Of a DNA stretch of 64,000 bases, positions 43,340 through 51,189 are shown piece after piece. The stretch is from UBA2266 sp964406945 (GTDB taxonomy: Bacteria; Planctomycetota; Phycisphaerae; Sedimentisphaerales; Anaerobacaceae). The notes beneath the pieces are model-generated. The model did no database searches, was not told the DNA's origin, and saw only the letters and a program-made list of their open reading frames with translations. The stretch lies in NCBI GenBank assembly GCA_964406945.1, contig CAYOTO010000007.1, positions 40,890 to 104,889 of the forward strand, in the 5' to 3' direction. Every line of letters starts with the position of its first letter. The first letter of the stretch is position 1. A program made the translations under genes and the position numbers.

Positions 43340-44686
43340 ATGACTGAAAAAACAGCCAAAAATCTGACGGTCGGCATGGTCTCGCTGGGTTGTCCGAAAA
43401 ACGTGGTCGATTCAGAGCGCATGCTCGCCGAAATCGCCACATCAGGACTGTTTATTGCGTCCGATCCGGCTGATGCCGACGTTGTTATCATTAATACCTG
43501 CGGTTTTATTGCGCCTGCCAGGCAGGAGGCGTTGGAAGTAATTCGCGAAGCGGTGGAGTGGAAGAAGCAGGGCCGCGTTCGGAAAGTAATAGTGGCCGGA
43601 TGCCTCACGGAAAGGCTGAAAACGGCGATTTTCGACGAAGTCGAGGGAATCGACGCAATAGTCGGGCTTGCGGACCGGGATAATATCGGCCGCATTATCC
43701 GGCGGGCGGCCGAATCGGAAGCTCGCCAAAGCTACCTGAGCCTGGCCGGTGAGAACTGCACGGACGATTCGGCGCGGCTGTTGATCACGGCCGGGCACTG
43801 GGCGTATCTGCGTGTTAGCGAGGGCTGCAATCACCGCTGCTCTTTCTGCACCATACCGTCGATCAGAGGACCTTTTCGCAGCAAATCGCAGCAGCAGGTT
43901 CTGTCCGAGGCGGGCGAACTGGCGTCGGTCGGTGTGGTAGAATTGAACGTCATAGCGCAGGATGTGACCCAGTACGGGCGCGATCTGGAGCCTAAAAACA
44001 GCCTTAACAGCCTTGTAAAAGGCCTTGACCGGATCGACGGCGTTGAGTGGGTACGTCTGATGTATCTCTGGCCGGTGGGAATCAACGACGAACTTATCGA
44101 GACAATCGCCGGATCGGACAAAGTTGTAAATTATCTCGACATCCCGATTCAGCACGCCAACGACGAAATCCTGCGGGCGATGAAACGACCCGACACTCAG
44201 GCCCGGCTGCGCGAAATGATTGAGAAGCTTCGTGCCGCCATGGGCGACATTGTGCTGCGTACAACACTGATAACCGGCTTTCCGGGCGAAACCGAGAGAC
44301 AGTTCGCGGACCTGCTCGATTTTGTAAAGTGGGCGCGTTTTGACGCACTTGGCTGTTTCAAGTTCTATCCCGAAGACGGCACGCCCGCGGCTGAGCTGCC
44401 GGACCAGGTGCCGGACGACGTCAAGGCCGAACGCCTGGAGCAAATAATGCTTGCGCAGCAGGAAATAGCGTTCGAAAAAAATTCTGAAAAAATCGGGCGC
44501 GAGCTTACGGTTCTTGTCGATTCGGCCGGTGAAGACGGTCTTGCTGTCGGTCGCTACTATGGGCAGGCGCCTGAAATCGACAGTGTTTGCCGGATAGGCA
44601 ACTGCACCGCACAACCGGGAGATTTCATAAGAGTGCAGGTAACGGACACGGCGGATTACGATCTGGCGACCAGCCAGATTGAGTAA
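43340..44686 (+). CDS. rimO: Ribosomal protein S12 methylthiotransferase
   Basis: Radical SAM enzyme that adds a methylthio group to Asp89 of S12. The 448-residue protein has the N-terminal UPF0004 cysteines 18, 54 and 88 and the radical SAM motif CNHRCSFC (Cys163, 167, 170). FRSKSQQQVLSEA and LYLWPVGI-type strands follow, and a TRAM domain closes the protein. SLGCPKNVVDSE and the CNHRCSFCTIPSIRG context favour RimO over MiaB. Confidence 0.93.
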   Translation: MTEKTAKNLTVGMVSLGCPKNVVDSERMLAEIATSGLFIASDPADADVVIINTCGFIAPARQEALEVIREAVEWKKQGRVRKVIVAGCLTERLKTAIFDEVEGIDAIVGLADRDNIGRIIRRAAESEARQSYLSLAGENCTDDSARLLITAGHWAYLRVSEGCNHRCSFCTIPSIRGPFRSKSQQQVLSEAGELASVGVVELNVIAQDVTQYGRDLEPKNSLNSLVKGLDRIDGVEWVRLMYLWPVGINDELIETIAGSDKVVNYLDIPIQHANDEILRAMKRPDTQARLREMIEKLRAAMGDIVLRTTLITGFPGETERQFADLLDFVKWARFDALGCFKFYPEDGTPAAELPDQVPDDVKAERLEQIMLAQQEIAFEKNSEKIGRELTVLVDSAGEDGLAVGRYYGQAPEIDSVCRIGNCTAQPGDFIRVQVTDTADYDLATSQIE

Positions 44687-44701
44687 GCGACCGGCACCGG
44701 A

Positions 44702-44794
44702 CTAATTGACCATATCGCAAAACCAATGACAGTCTTTACTTGCCGCGATCACGACGAGCAGTTCTATCGGCGCAAAACCACACAACCTTTCCAT
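44702..44794 (-). pseudogene. Fragment of a type IV pilin-like (prepilin) N terminus
   Basis: A 30-codon frame reads MERLCGFAPIELLVVIAA and then diverges before its stop. The segment GF-x2-IELLVVIA is the prepilin cleavage and methylation motif followed by the start of the hydrophobic helix, as in the many pseudopilins of Planctomycetota (normally GFTLIELLVVIAII). The helix is cut after about ten residues. It is best read as a decayed gene start. Confidence 0.45.
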
Positions 44795-44964
44795 AGCAGA
44801 TTCCTTGGCCTGAGAAGATTTCAGTACCCGCCGGGCATTATCGCCTTTTGGTCCTGTTTTGCCGGGGCGCCAATCTGATTTCGAGAAGTTTTATGGGCGG
44901 TAATCGCCCGATATTACGGGTATGAAAATCGGCCGCTATTCGCCCTGCCGAGGTGAAATAAGCG

Positions 44965-44993
44965 TTGCTTTGTCGAGGCGGTGGGTGTAGACT
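44965..44993 (+). promoter_or_regulatory. Promoter predicting a leaderless pgsA-type transcript
   Basis: TTGCTT (44965-44970) and TAGACT (44988-44993) are 17 bases apart. The expected start point coincides with the ATG at 45001. The bases directly before the ATG (ACTTTTCGGC) contain no Shine-Dalgarno sequence. Confidence 0.5.
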
Positions 44994-45000
44994 TTTCGGC

Positions 45001-45612
45001 ATGATAAAGCAGATACCGAACATTCTGACGATCGCCAGGCTTTTCGGGACGGTGATTTTCCTGGCGATGGTCTATTACGCACCGGGTGTGGCTGAGGCAG
45101 GACGCAAAACCCTGCTGTTGGATGCGGCATTCGTGATTTTCGTGGTATCGAGCCTCACCGACATGATCGACGGCAAAATTGCGCGCAAGTACAACCTGAC
45201 CAGCAAGTTCGGCCGCATGATCGACCCGCTCGTGGATAAGATTCTCGTGGTCGGCTCCTTTATCACGTTCGCAGTAATAGGAGAACCGAAACTTTTCGAC
45301 TGGTCCGACCGGACGCTGGCGGTTATCCACTGGGGCGTCGCGGCGGTGCTCGTATCCCGAGAGCTTTACGTAACGATTCTTCGCCACTGGGCCGAGTCGA
45401 GGGGAATAAACTTTGCCGCAACCTGGTCTGGCAAAATAAAAATGTTTGCGCAGGTATTCGCCATAGGTACGGTGGTAGTCAAGATGGCGCATGTGCCCGA
45501 GGCAACCTGGGGCTCGTGTTTCACCTCGACCGTATTTTTGGTGATGATCTGCTTTACGGTCGCTTCCGGACTTCTGGCTTCGCGAAGAAAATCTCTAAAA
45601 CAACAGCAGTAA
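45001..45612 (+). CDS. pgsA: CDP-alcohol phosphatidyltransferase (PgsA-type)
   Basis: A 203-residue inner-membrane enzyme. MIDGKIARKYNLTSKFGRMI plus DPLVD contains the complete DG-x2-AR-x8-G-x3-D-x3-D metal motif. NILTIARLFGTVIFL at the start and the spacing of five hydrophobic helices fit phosphatidylglycerophosphate synthase, which joins CDP-diacylglycerol and glycerol-3-phosphate. Another CDP-alcohol transferase specificity is possible. A GH16 gene follows after 20 bases on the same strand. Confidence 0.85.
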   Translation: MIKQIPNILTIARLFGTVIFLAMVYYAPGVAEAGRKTLLLDAAFVIFVVSSLTDMIDGKIARKYNLTSKFGRMIDPLVDKILVVGSFITFAVIGEPKLFDWSDRTLAVIHWGVAAVLVSRELYVTILRHWAESRGINFAATWSGKIKMFAQVFAIGTVVVKMAHVPEATWGSCFTSTVFLVMICFTVASGLLASRRKSLKQQQ

Positions 45613-45632
45613 ACCCGCGGGAGGATGGATCA

Positions 45633-46502
45633 ATGCGTAGAAGAGCTTCTGTAATTCTGTTTACGGTGGTCGCTTGTGTGGCGGCTGGGAATTGCTTTGA
45701 TTTTGCGTTCGCCGGCGATAGGAAAAAGGCGGCAAAACCCAAGGTGATTCGCGAAAAATTCATGCCCAGGCCGCTGGAAGGCAGGAAGTGGAAGCTGGCC
45801 TGGCACGACGAATTCGAAGGCGAAAGAATCGACGAATCCAAATGGGAGATAATGGGCGACTGGAAGAGGCGGGACGGCTGGTGGGTCAAAGAAGACTCGT
45901 ATGTCGACGGGAAGGGCAACCTGGTCTTGAGGACCAAAAAGAAGGTGCTGGCGGGCAAGGGTGAATCCAAAGAAAAAATCCGGTATACATCGGGCGCCGT
46001 ACGGACCCAGGATAAATTCGAACACAAATACGGTTACTGGGTGTGCCGCTGTAAATTTCCGAGCGAGGAAGGGCACTGGCCGGCGTTCTGGATGTTCGCC
46101 AGGCCCGGGGTGGGCAAAGTCGGCGACGGCGGCAGGGACGGCACCGAAATCGACATCATGGAAAAGCCCTGGCGCGAGGATAAGATCACGCAGAATCTGC
46201 ACTGGGACGGGTACGGCGAGCATCATCAGCACGCCGGCAAGACTTTCGAGTTTCCGGGCGTCAGCAAGGGCTGGCACACGTTTGCTCTGCTGTGGCGGCC
46301 GGATGAGTACGTATTCTATGTCGACGGGAAGGAGACCTGGAGAAGCAGCGCCGGCGGTGTCTCACAAGTGCCGCAGTTTATAAAACTCACCGAGGAAATC
46401 GGCGAGTGGGGCGGCGATATTTCAAAGGCGGACCTGCCCGATTACTTTCTGGTCGACTACGTACGCGTTTACGACGAAGTGCCTGTGACTAAAACGCGAT
46501 AG
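45633..46502 (+). CDS. Exported GH16-type beta-glucanase-like hydrolase
   Basis: A 289-residue protein with a signal peptide (ILFTVVACVAAGNCFDFAFA). The ATG has GGGAGG eight bases upstream. WKLAWHDEFEGERIDESKWE is the usual GH16 beginning and EIDIME (Glu172, Asp174, Glu177) is the catalytic motif of retaining GH16 enzymes. Family members cut laminarin, agar, carrageenan, porphyran and similar glucans or galactans; the bulge in the active-site strand is not enough to name the substrate. Transcription may run on from pgsA, given the 20-base gap. Confidence 0.9.
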   Translation: MRRRASVILFTVVACVAAGNCFDFAFAGDRKKAAKPKVIREKFMPRPLEGRKWKLAWHDEFEGERIDESKWEIMGDWKRRDGWWVKEDSYVDGKGNLVLRTKKKVLAGKGESKEKIRYTSGAVRTQDKFEHKYGYWVCRCKFPSEEGHWPAFWMFARPGVGKVGDGGRDGTEIDIMEKPWREDKITQNLHWDGYGEHHQHAGKTFEFPGVSKGWHTFALLWRPDEYVFYVDGKETWRSSAGGVSQVPQFIKLTEEIGEWGGDISKADLPDYFLVDYVRVYDEVPVTKTR

Positions 46503-46677
46503 CACAGGCGTATACAAGCCGCCCGGTACATCTGGTAAGTGCAGGCTGGAACTATATTTCGTAGCCCGGATGCCCTTCGGCAGGCTCAGGCAGGACATTC
46601 GCTGCGCTTGGCCTGAAGTTGGCGGCATACGCTACCCACAGTCTTTTCGTGCACTGCAGCAGCGACCTGTTCTTGTT
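46503..46677. other. Intergenic segment with remnants of a dispersed repeat
   Basis: The 175 bases between two convergent genes include CGTAGCCCGGATG, TTCGGCAGGCTCAGG and CATACGCTAC, which resemble pieces of widespread palindromic intergenic repeats. No gene or clear terminator is seen. Confidence 0.4.
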
Positions 46678-47727
46678 CTATTTCGGGGGTTCGAGTCGTA
46701 TGTACGTCGGCTCGTTGCGGTTACAGGTCAGTCGGTTTTCCTTGAGATGCAGTTCGACGACCTGGATTGAGCTGCGCCGCTGTTCGTACGTGTCTTTGTC
46801 GATATCCGGGCCGCGCCTGCCGGGATGCGTGAAGTAGAACAGAAACGCCCTGTCGCCGCTGACTACGACGTCCGGATGGCCTCCTTTAACTTTGTCGTCG
46901 GTCCCGTTTCCGGGTTCTTCGAGCAGATTTCCGTCCTGCTTTTGCCAGTTAAGAGCATCGGTGGATCGGTATACGCTCAAGCCGCTCCATACGTCGACGA
47001 CCATCCAGATGTATCCTTTCCATCGAAAGACCTTTGGGCCCTCACCGTTGGCCCCGACGGCCCTGCCTTTGTCTTGCCAGGTATACAGGTCGTTGCTCTC
47101 GGCGTAATAGATGGATTTTCGGTCGATCTCGTTGTTGTACCACATTCGCCAGAGGCCATCCTCGACTGGCATCACGCAGGCGTCGATAACCCTGTCGGAC
47201 GACAGCTTCAGCGTGGACTGGTAATTCCAGTCGATCAGGTTTTTGCTGGTCAGGTGGAGAATATCGCGGCAGGCGTTCCAGTTCATAAATATGCCCGGGA
47301 CGTAGGTGAGATACATGTGGTAGGTGCCGTCGTGCTCGATCACCTCCGGCGCCCAGTATGTGTCGTCGCCCTTGCGGTAATCTATGTTCGCGGTTTGCAG
47401 GTACTCCCAGCTCGCGCCCTGGTCGGACGATTCGGCGATGCCTATTTTCGTTCCGTGCACCCAGCTCACGCCGGGGGTGTCGGGCACGTTGGCCCTGCGG
47501 TTTGTGTAGAACATGAACCACTTGCTGCGGTCCGGATTCCAGATTACAACCGGATCGGCCGCTCCGTCGTATACGGGATCGCGAAACAGCGGCTTGTCGG
47601 CGATTTTGCCCCTCTCCAGGGAGACGATGGCTGTGCCGGTTGTCCGCTCGGGCTCGCAACCGCAAATACAGCCCATCAGCACCGCAACTATCAGAATTTT
47701 CGCCTTCAGAGCTTTGACGTTGACCAT
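46678..47727 (-). CDS. GH43/GH32-like glycosidase lipoprotein
   Basis: A 349-residue five-bladed-propeller protein. The N terminus is a lipoprotein signal (ILIVAVLMGCICGC; Cys20 or Cys24). FRDPVYDGAADPVVIWNPDRS supplies the first-blade Asp typical of clan GH-F/J. GDDTYWAPEVIEHDGTYHMY and VIDACVMPVEDGLWRMWYNN give further acidic motifs. Such proteins remove arabinose, xylose or fructose units. The ATG at 47727 has GGAGGG seven bases upstream. It follows the nucleotidyltransferase-kinase gene by about 80 bases, probably in one operon. Confidence 0.75.
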   Translation of the reverse strand: MVNVKALKAKILIVAVLMGCICGCEPERTTGTAIVSLERGKIADKPLFRDPVYDGAADPVVIWNPDRSKWFMFYTNRRANVPDTPGVSWVHGTKIGIAESSDQGASWEYLQTANIDYRKGDDTYWAPEVIEHDGTYHMYLTYVPGIFMNWNACRDILHLTSKNLIDWNYQSTLKLSSDRVIDACVMPVEDGLWRMWYNNEIDRKSIYYAESNDLYTWQDKGRAVGANGEGPKVFRWKGYIWMVVDVWSGLSVYRSTDALNWQKQDGNLLEEPGNGTDDKVKGGHPDVVVSGDRAFLFYFTHPGRRGPDIDKDTYEQRRSSIQVVELHLKENRLTCNRNEPTYIRLEPPK

Positions 47728-47805
47728 GACCGTGCCCTCCAAACAACTTACGCGTTAGTTTGACCATCTATACAGGCAAAAAACAGCTTGACCGGCGAGT
47801 GCCGG

Positions 47806-50781
47806 TTATGTCGTTTCATTCGGGCTTTGAGACAACTGCAACTGGCCGATTAAGCGGGCGAGCGAATCGTATCGGCTCAGGCGAACACCGACGGCGCCCC
47901 CGCCGGTATTCAACTCGACGAACTCGGTCGCCGGGGTCAGGTCGAAGCGCCGATAGAAAGCCGACCGGACGAACTGTTTGACGTCGGCAATCCCGGCGTT
48001 TCGGGTGTCTACGTGGAGCTGGAAATAGTCTCCCTGGCCCGCGGCGTTTACTCTTACCGCCACAGCATCGGGTCCGAACGCCCGCTTGAGCATGGCTTCG
48101 ACCAGGTCTATCAGGGCCAGTCCGCGGAAGAAATTCGAGCCTTCCAGCCGTGAGAAGTCGGGCGGGTTCGAAGCGAGCGACTCATCGTCGAGGCCGCGGT
48201 TATAGTCGAAGGGCTTTGCATCGAAGCGTTCGAGCCATGCATCGAGCCGTTTGGGACCGGTGGTGCGCTTCTCCCAGTCCAGTTGGCTCTCCATTTCACG
48301 TCTGCCCGGCAGCGATTCGAAGTCGATACTCATGCAGGCATCGCCGCGCTGGGACCAGGAGATGTTCTCGATCCAGTTGTCGGGCTCGTGAATGAGTCTG
48401 AAATTTTTGGCCACCTCCGCGAATAGATACGCAAGCATGGCCCGCAGTGGGACGCCGGTCTCTTCGACAATTCGTCCGTCCGCGGTGGTTCGGCGCAGCA
48501 GCGGGTCGCGCCATCCGGCAAAGAGTGATTCGAATGTGCCGTCGGCCCTGTCCGCGGCTGAGCTTAAATCGAGCTGCTGCGCTTTTGCCAACTGATCGAT
48601 GTACCACTGCCTGTGCTCGTGCACCCGGTTTTTCAGGTCCTGCCTGGTTATCAGCAGTGGGACCTGCTTCAGAACCGAGCAGATCCACTGGCTGCTGTCG
48701 GCTCGGAGTTTGCCGTCGGCAATCAGATCCGGTTCGATTTTCTTGAAGAAGTCGGTCACAAGCGGCAATCGGGTCAGTATCGCGGCTATTTCCGCGGCTT
48801 TTCCGGTCATCTTTCTCATCTGGCCCGTGGTGAGCGGGCCGGTTTCGGCATTGTCGCCGTACATGCCGCCCGACCACCGCCATGCGGCGCGGTCGCGATC
48901 GACGGTGTACGGGAATATGACGCGGAATCTGTCGGTCGGGACCGGATATGTTTCGATTATCCTGTAATTGTCGCGCGGATTGGATGAAATCAGGGTGCCC
49001 TGGTCGGGCCGGCCCTTCTGTTCTGTAGCCTGATCCAGCGAGCCGGCGCGAACGCCCGTGCCGTACTCGGCCTGGCAGGCAAGATGAACCAGCATGTCGG
49101 GTGGAATGCCCAGGTCGAACAGGGCGTTTATCGCGTTCTTTACGGCCACCGTAACCGCCGAAGAACTGGAAAAGCCGCCCTGCGGGATATTGCCCGTGGT
49201 CGCCAGACGCAGGCCTGAGAAATTCTGCCTGCCGAGATGACGCTGCACCCGCGCTCCGAGATTGCCTTTGTGCAGGGTTCGCATCGATGCAATGGCGTTG
49301 CTTACCAGGGCGAAGGGCCTTCTCATGCTGTTGCTGACCCATAGCGAAGGCGGCGGCAGCGGCAGATTCCGTTCGCGGCGGCGACGCAGCTCTTCATCGC
49401 TGAAATACCCTACCGACAGCAGCACGCTTTCGCTCATGTGAGTGCCGAATTCTTCGTACGAGTGCAGATCCGAGACCTTTTCGTCCGGGTACATGGTTTC
49501 GTCATCGGCACAGATGAAGTCAATGCTCTCGCGGTACTGCGGGTTTGTGGGGAACAGGTGGATTCGTTTGTCGTCGGCGTCCTGAACCAGTACTACGATC
49601 TGCTCCTGGCCGGCGGCGTCGGCGGCGCCGATGGGCATCTGCCAGGCCGGCCCGAAAAAGCGGCTCATGTCCGGGTGCATGAATGCGATTCGCAGGCGTC
49701 CGCCGGAGATGCCGATAGAGACCGGGTGGTCCGGCTTGAACTGCAATTTCTTTTCTTCTATTACGGATGCCAGTTCAGCCAGTTGACGCGCGATAGAGGC
49801 GGTCTGCGAGGCGGGGCGATCGGCGGCAATCGCCTGGGCCGCGGCGAGAATCTCCACCTGCTCGCAAACAACTCCGGCGCCGGATGAGCTGAGCACGCCT
49901 TCCAGAAGGGCCAGATCCATCGGCCGGGTAACATCGGCGCACAGCAGGTCGTATTCGGGGTCGGAAACGGTCGTGGTAACAGTCCGTATATCGCCGCCTT
50001 GGCTGCTGATGGTCTCTATTATGTCCGTCAGGTAGTACTGACCCTGGGCGTTGTCGTTTCCGAGATTCTCCAGGTGCTCGAGCAGGCGGGCCGCCCGGAT
50101 CATATACAAAGGACAGTTGCCTTCGGTCGAGCCCAGCAGCATCTGATTGACGGGGCTGTCCGGTTCGGCGCGAATATCGCGTTCTTCCACGATTCGCAGG
50201 ACGCGGCCTTTTTCGTCTCGAAGCACGCGGCCCTTGCCGCGGTTTTTCGGCGGCTCGTATACGGCGGTTAAGAAGGTAAGGTCGGCCTCACTTGCGCTGT
50301 CGCAGTGAGCCTGTGCGAGCCGGCGAAATATCGAAGACGGGACGATTCGGTCGCCCATGCTGATTATCAGCAGCGGGTTTTTCTCCCGCAGGGCCGGTAC
50401 GCTGAAGGCCTCGAAAGCGGCAAATGCGGTTCCTCCGGCAGGGTCGTCCGAACGGACGTATATGTTATCGTTTCCGAGCCTGCCGGAGACCTCTTCGTGG
50501 CGATAGCCCACCATGCAGATCACGGGCGACGGGCTGAAACGTCGAAAAGCGTCTATCGAGTGGCGCACCAGCGGTATACCGCCTACCGTCTGGGTGCACT
50601 TGGGCTCGGCGCCGAACCTGGTGCCCTTGCCGGCCGCCAGGACGACCAGCACCGGGGCATCCGAGCGTATGCCGCCATAGAAGGACTGCCCGTCCGGATT
50701 GAGTATTTTTTCATAGGCATGAACGACCGCCTCTTTGAGCGGGCGGACTTTGGACGGTCTGTCTTTTTTGTCCGTATTCAT
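47806..50781 (-). CDS. Bifunctional sugar nucleotidyltransferase-GHMP kinase fusion (FKP-like layout)
   Basis: A 991-residue cytoplasmic protein. Residues of about 42-295 are a sugar-1-phosphate nucleotidyltransferase: VLVVLAAGKGTRFGAEPK, then LLIISMGDRIVP with the catalytic metal site. Residues of about 352-985 are a GHMP kinase: GGRLRIAFMHPDMSRFFGPA is motif 1, NIPQGGFSSSSAVTVA (531-546) the phosphate-binding motif 2, and LNTGGGAVGVRL near 965 motif 3. Together they could phosphorylate a free sugar at C1 and activate it to an NDP-sugar, as FKP does for fucose in Bacteroides. The N-terminal domain here is of the GlmU/RmlA type rather than the FKP pyrophosphorylase type, so the sugar and nucleotide are unknown. 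Confidence 0.8.
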   Translation of the reverse strand: MNTDKKDRPSKVRPLKEAVVHAYEKILNPDGQSFYGGIRSDAPVLVVLAAGKGTRFGAEPKCTQTVGGIPLVRHSIDAFRRFSPSPVICMVGYRHEEVSGRLGNDNIYVRSDDPAGGTAFAAFEAFSVPALREKNPLLIISMGDRIVPSSIFRRLAQAHCDSASEADLTFLTAVYEPPKNRGKGRVLRDEKGRVLRIVEERDIRAEPDSPVNQMLLGSTEGNCPLYMIRAARLLEHLENLGNDNAQGQYYLTDIIETISSQGGDIRTVTTTVSDPEYDLLCADVTRPMDLALLEGVLSSSGAGVVCEQVEILAAAQAIAADRPASQTASIARQLAELASVIEEKKLQFKPDHPVSIGISGGRLRIAFMHPDMSRFFGPAWQMPIGAADAAGQEQIVVLVQDADDKRIHLFPTNPQYRESIDFICADDETMYPDEKVSDLHSYEEFGTHMSESVLLSVGYFSDEELRRRRERNLPLPPPSLWVSNSMRRPFALVSNAIASMRTLHKGNLGARVQRHLGRQNFSGLRLATTGNIPQGGFSSSSAVTVAVKNAINALFDLGIPPDMLVHLACQAEYGTGVRAGSLDQATEQKGRPDQGTLISSNPRDNYRIIETYPVPTDRFRVIFPYTVDRDRAAWRWSGGMYGDNAETGPLTTGQMRKMTGKAAEIAAILTRLPLVTDFFKKIEPDLIADGKLRADSSQWICSVLKQVPLLITRQDLKNRVHEHRQWYIDQLAKAQQLDLSSAADRADGTFESLFAGWRDPLLRRTTADGRIVEETGVPLRAMLAYLFAEVAKNFRLIHEPDNWIENISWSQRGDACMSIDFESLPGRREMESQLDWEKRTTGPKRLDAWLERFDAKPFDYNRGLDDESLASNPPDFSRLEGSNFFRGLALIDLVEAMLKRAFGPDAVAVRVNAAGQGDYFQLHVDTRNAGIADVKQFVRSAFYRRFDLTPATEFVELNTGGGAVGVRLSRYDSLARLIGQLQLSQSPNETT

Positions 50782-50886
50782 TCGTTCAGCCCCTCACAGC
50801 AGCATCAGGGCGACGATTGACCGCTCGAAACCAACTCCGGCATCTCATCGGCCGCCGGACCCTTCGGCGCTGCGAATACCAGTATT

Positions 50887-50915
50887 CTTATACAGCATAT
50901 TGCGTGGGCATGCAA
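50887..50915 (-). promoter_or_regulatory. Promoter of the nucleotidyltransferase-kinase gene
   Basis: On the minus strand TTGCAT (50915-50910) and TATAAG (50892-50887) are 17 bases apart, about 105 bases before the start codon. The -35 overlaps GCATGC repeats that flank it. Confidence 0.55.
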
Positions 50916-51006
50916 TCCGCATGCTGGAACCGGACCCGGCCCGATCCAAGGGCGGTCTCCGGCATATTCAGCGAGTTTTGGCTGGGAATCTCCTTCGGAG
51001 CCCAGA

Positions 51007-51031
51007 TGCTTCGCTTCGCTCAGCATGACAG
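51007..51031 (-). repeat. Solo arm of the dispersed TGTCAT-type repeat
   Basis: On the minus strand it reads TGTCATGCTGAGCGAAGCGA, matching one arm of the MITE-like element found near 59400 and 63600. No partner arm is seen nearby. Confidence 0.6.
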
Positions 51032-51083
51032 CGCATATACACTTACATGTGAGATTTTTCGCCTGTCGTTCTTGTTCTAAATG

Positions 51084-51112
51084 CTTGCGGGGGTTTTCAT
51101 TTGGTGCTAATC
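51084..51112 (+). promoter_or_regulatory. Possible promoter of parE-parC
   Basis: TTGCGG (51084-51089) and TAATCT (51107-51112) are 17 bases apart, about 75 bases before the parE start. Confidence 0.45.
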
Positions 51113-51189
51113 TATAGCTTTTCCTAACACTTCAACAGCACTCGGAGCGCGGGTGTCAACTTGATATAGACGGACGGCAGACAGGATTT

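Noticed and set aside
43442..44614. 390-codon open frame antisense to rimO
   Set aside because: Lies wholly within the rimO gene on the other strand, which has all radical SAM cysteines.
43340..44686. MiaB instead of RimO for the radical SAM methylthiotransferase
   Set aside because: The N-terminal SLGCPKN and the cysteine-motif context fit RimO; MiaB normally has a different N-terminal TxGCQMN signature.
44726..44878. 50-codon plus-strand frame between rimO and pgsA
   Set aside because: No Shine-Dalgarno site or family pattern, and the prepilin-like motif on the opposite strand explains part of the region better.
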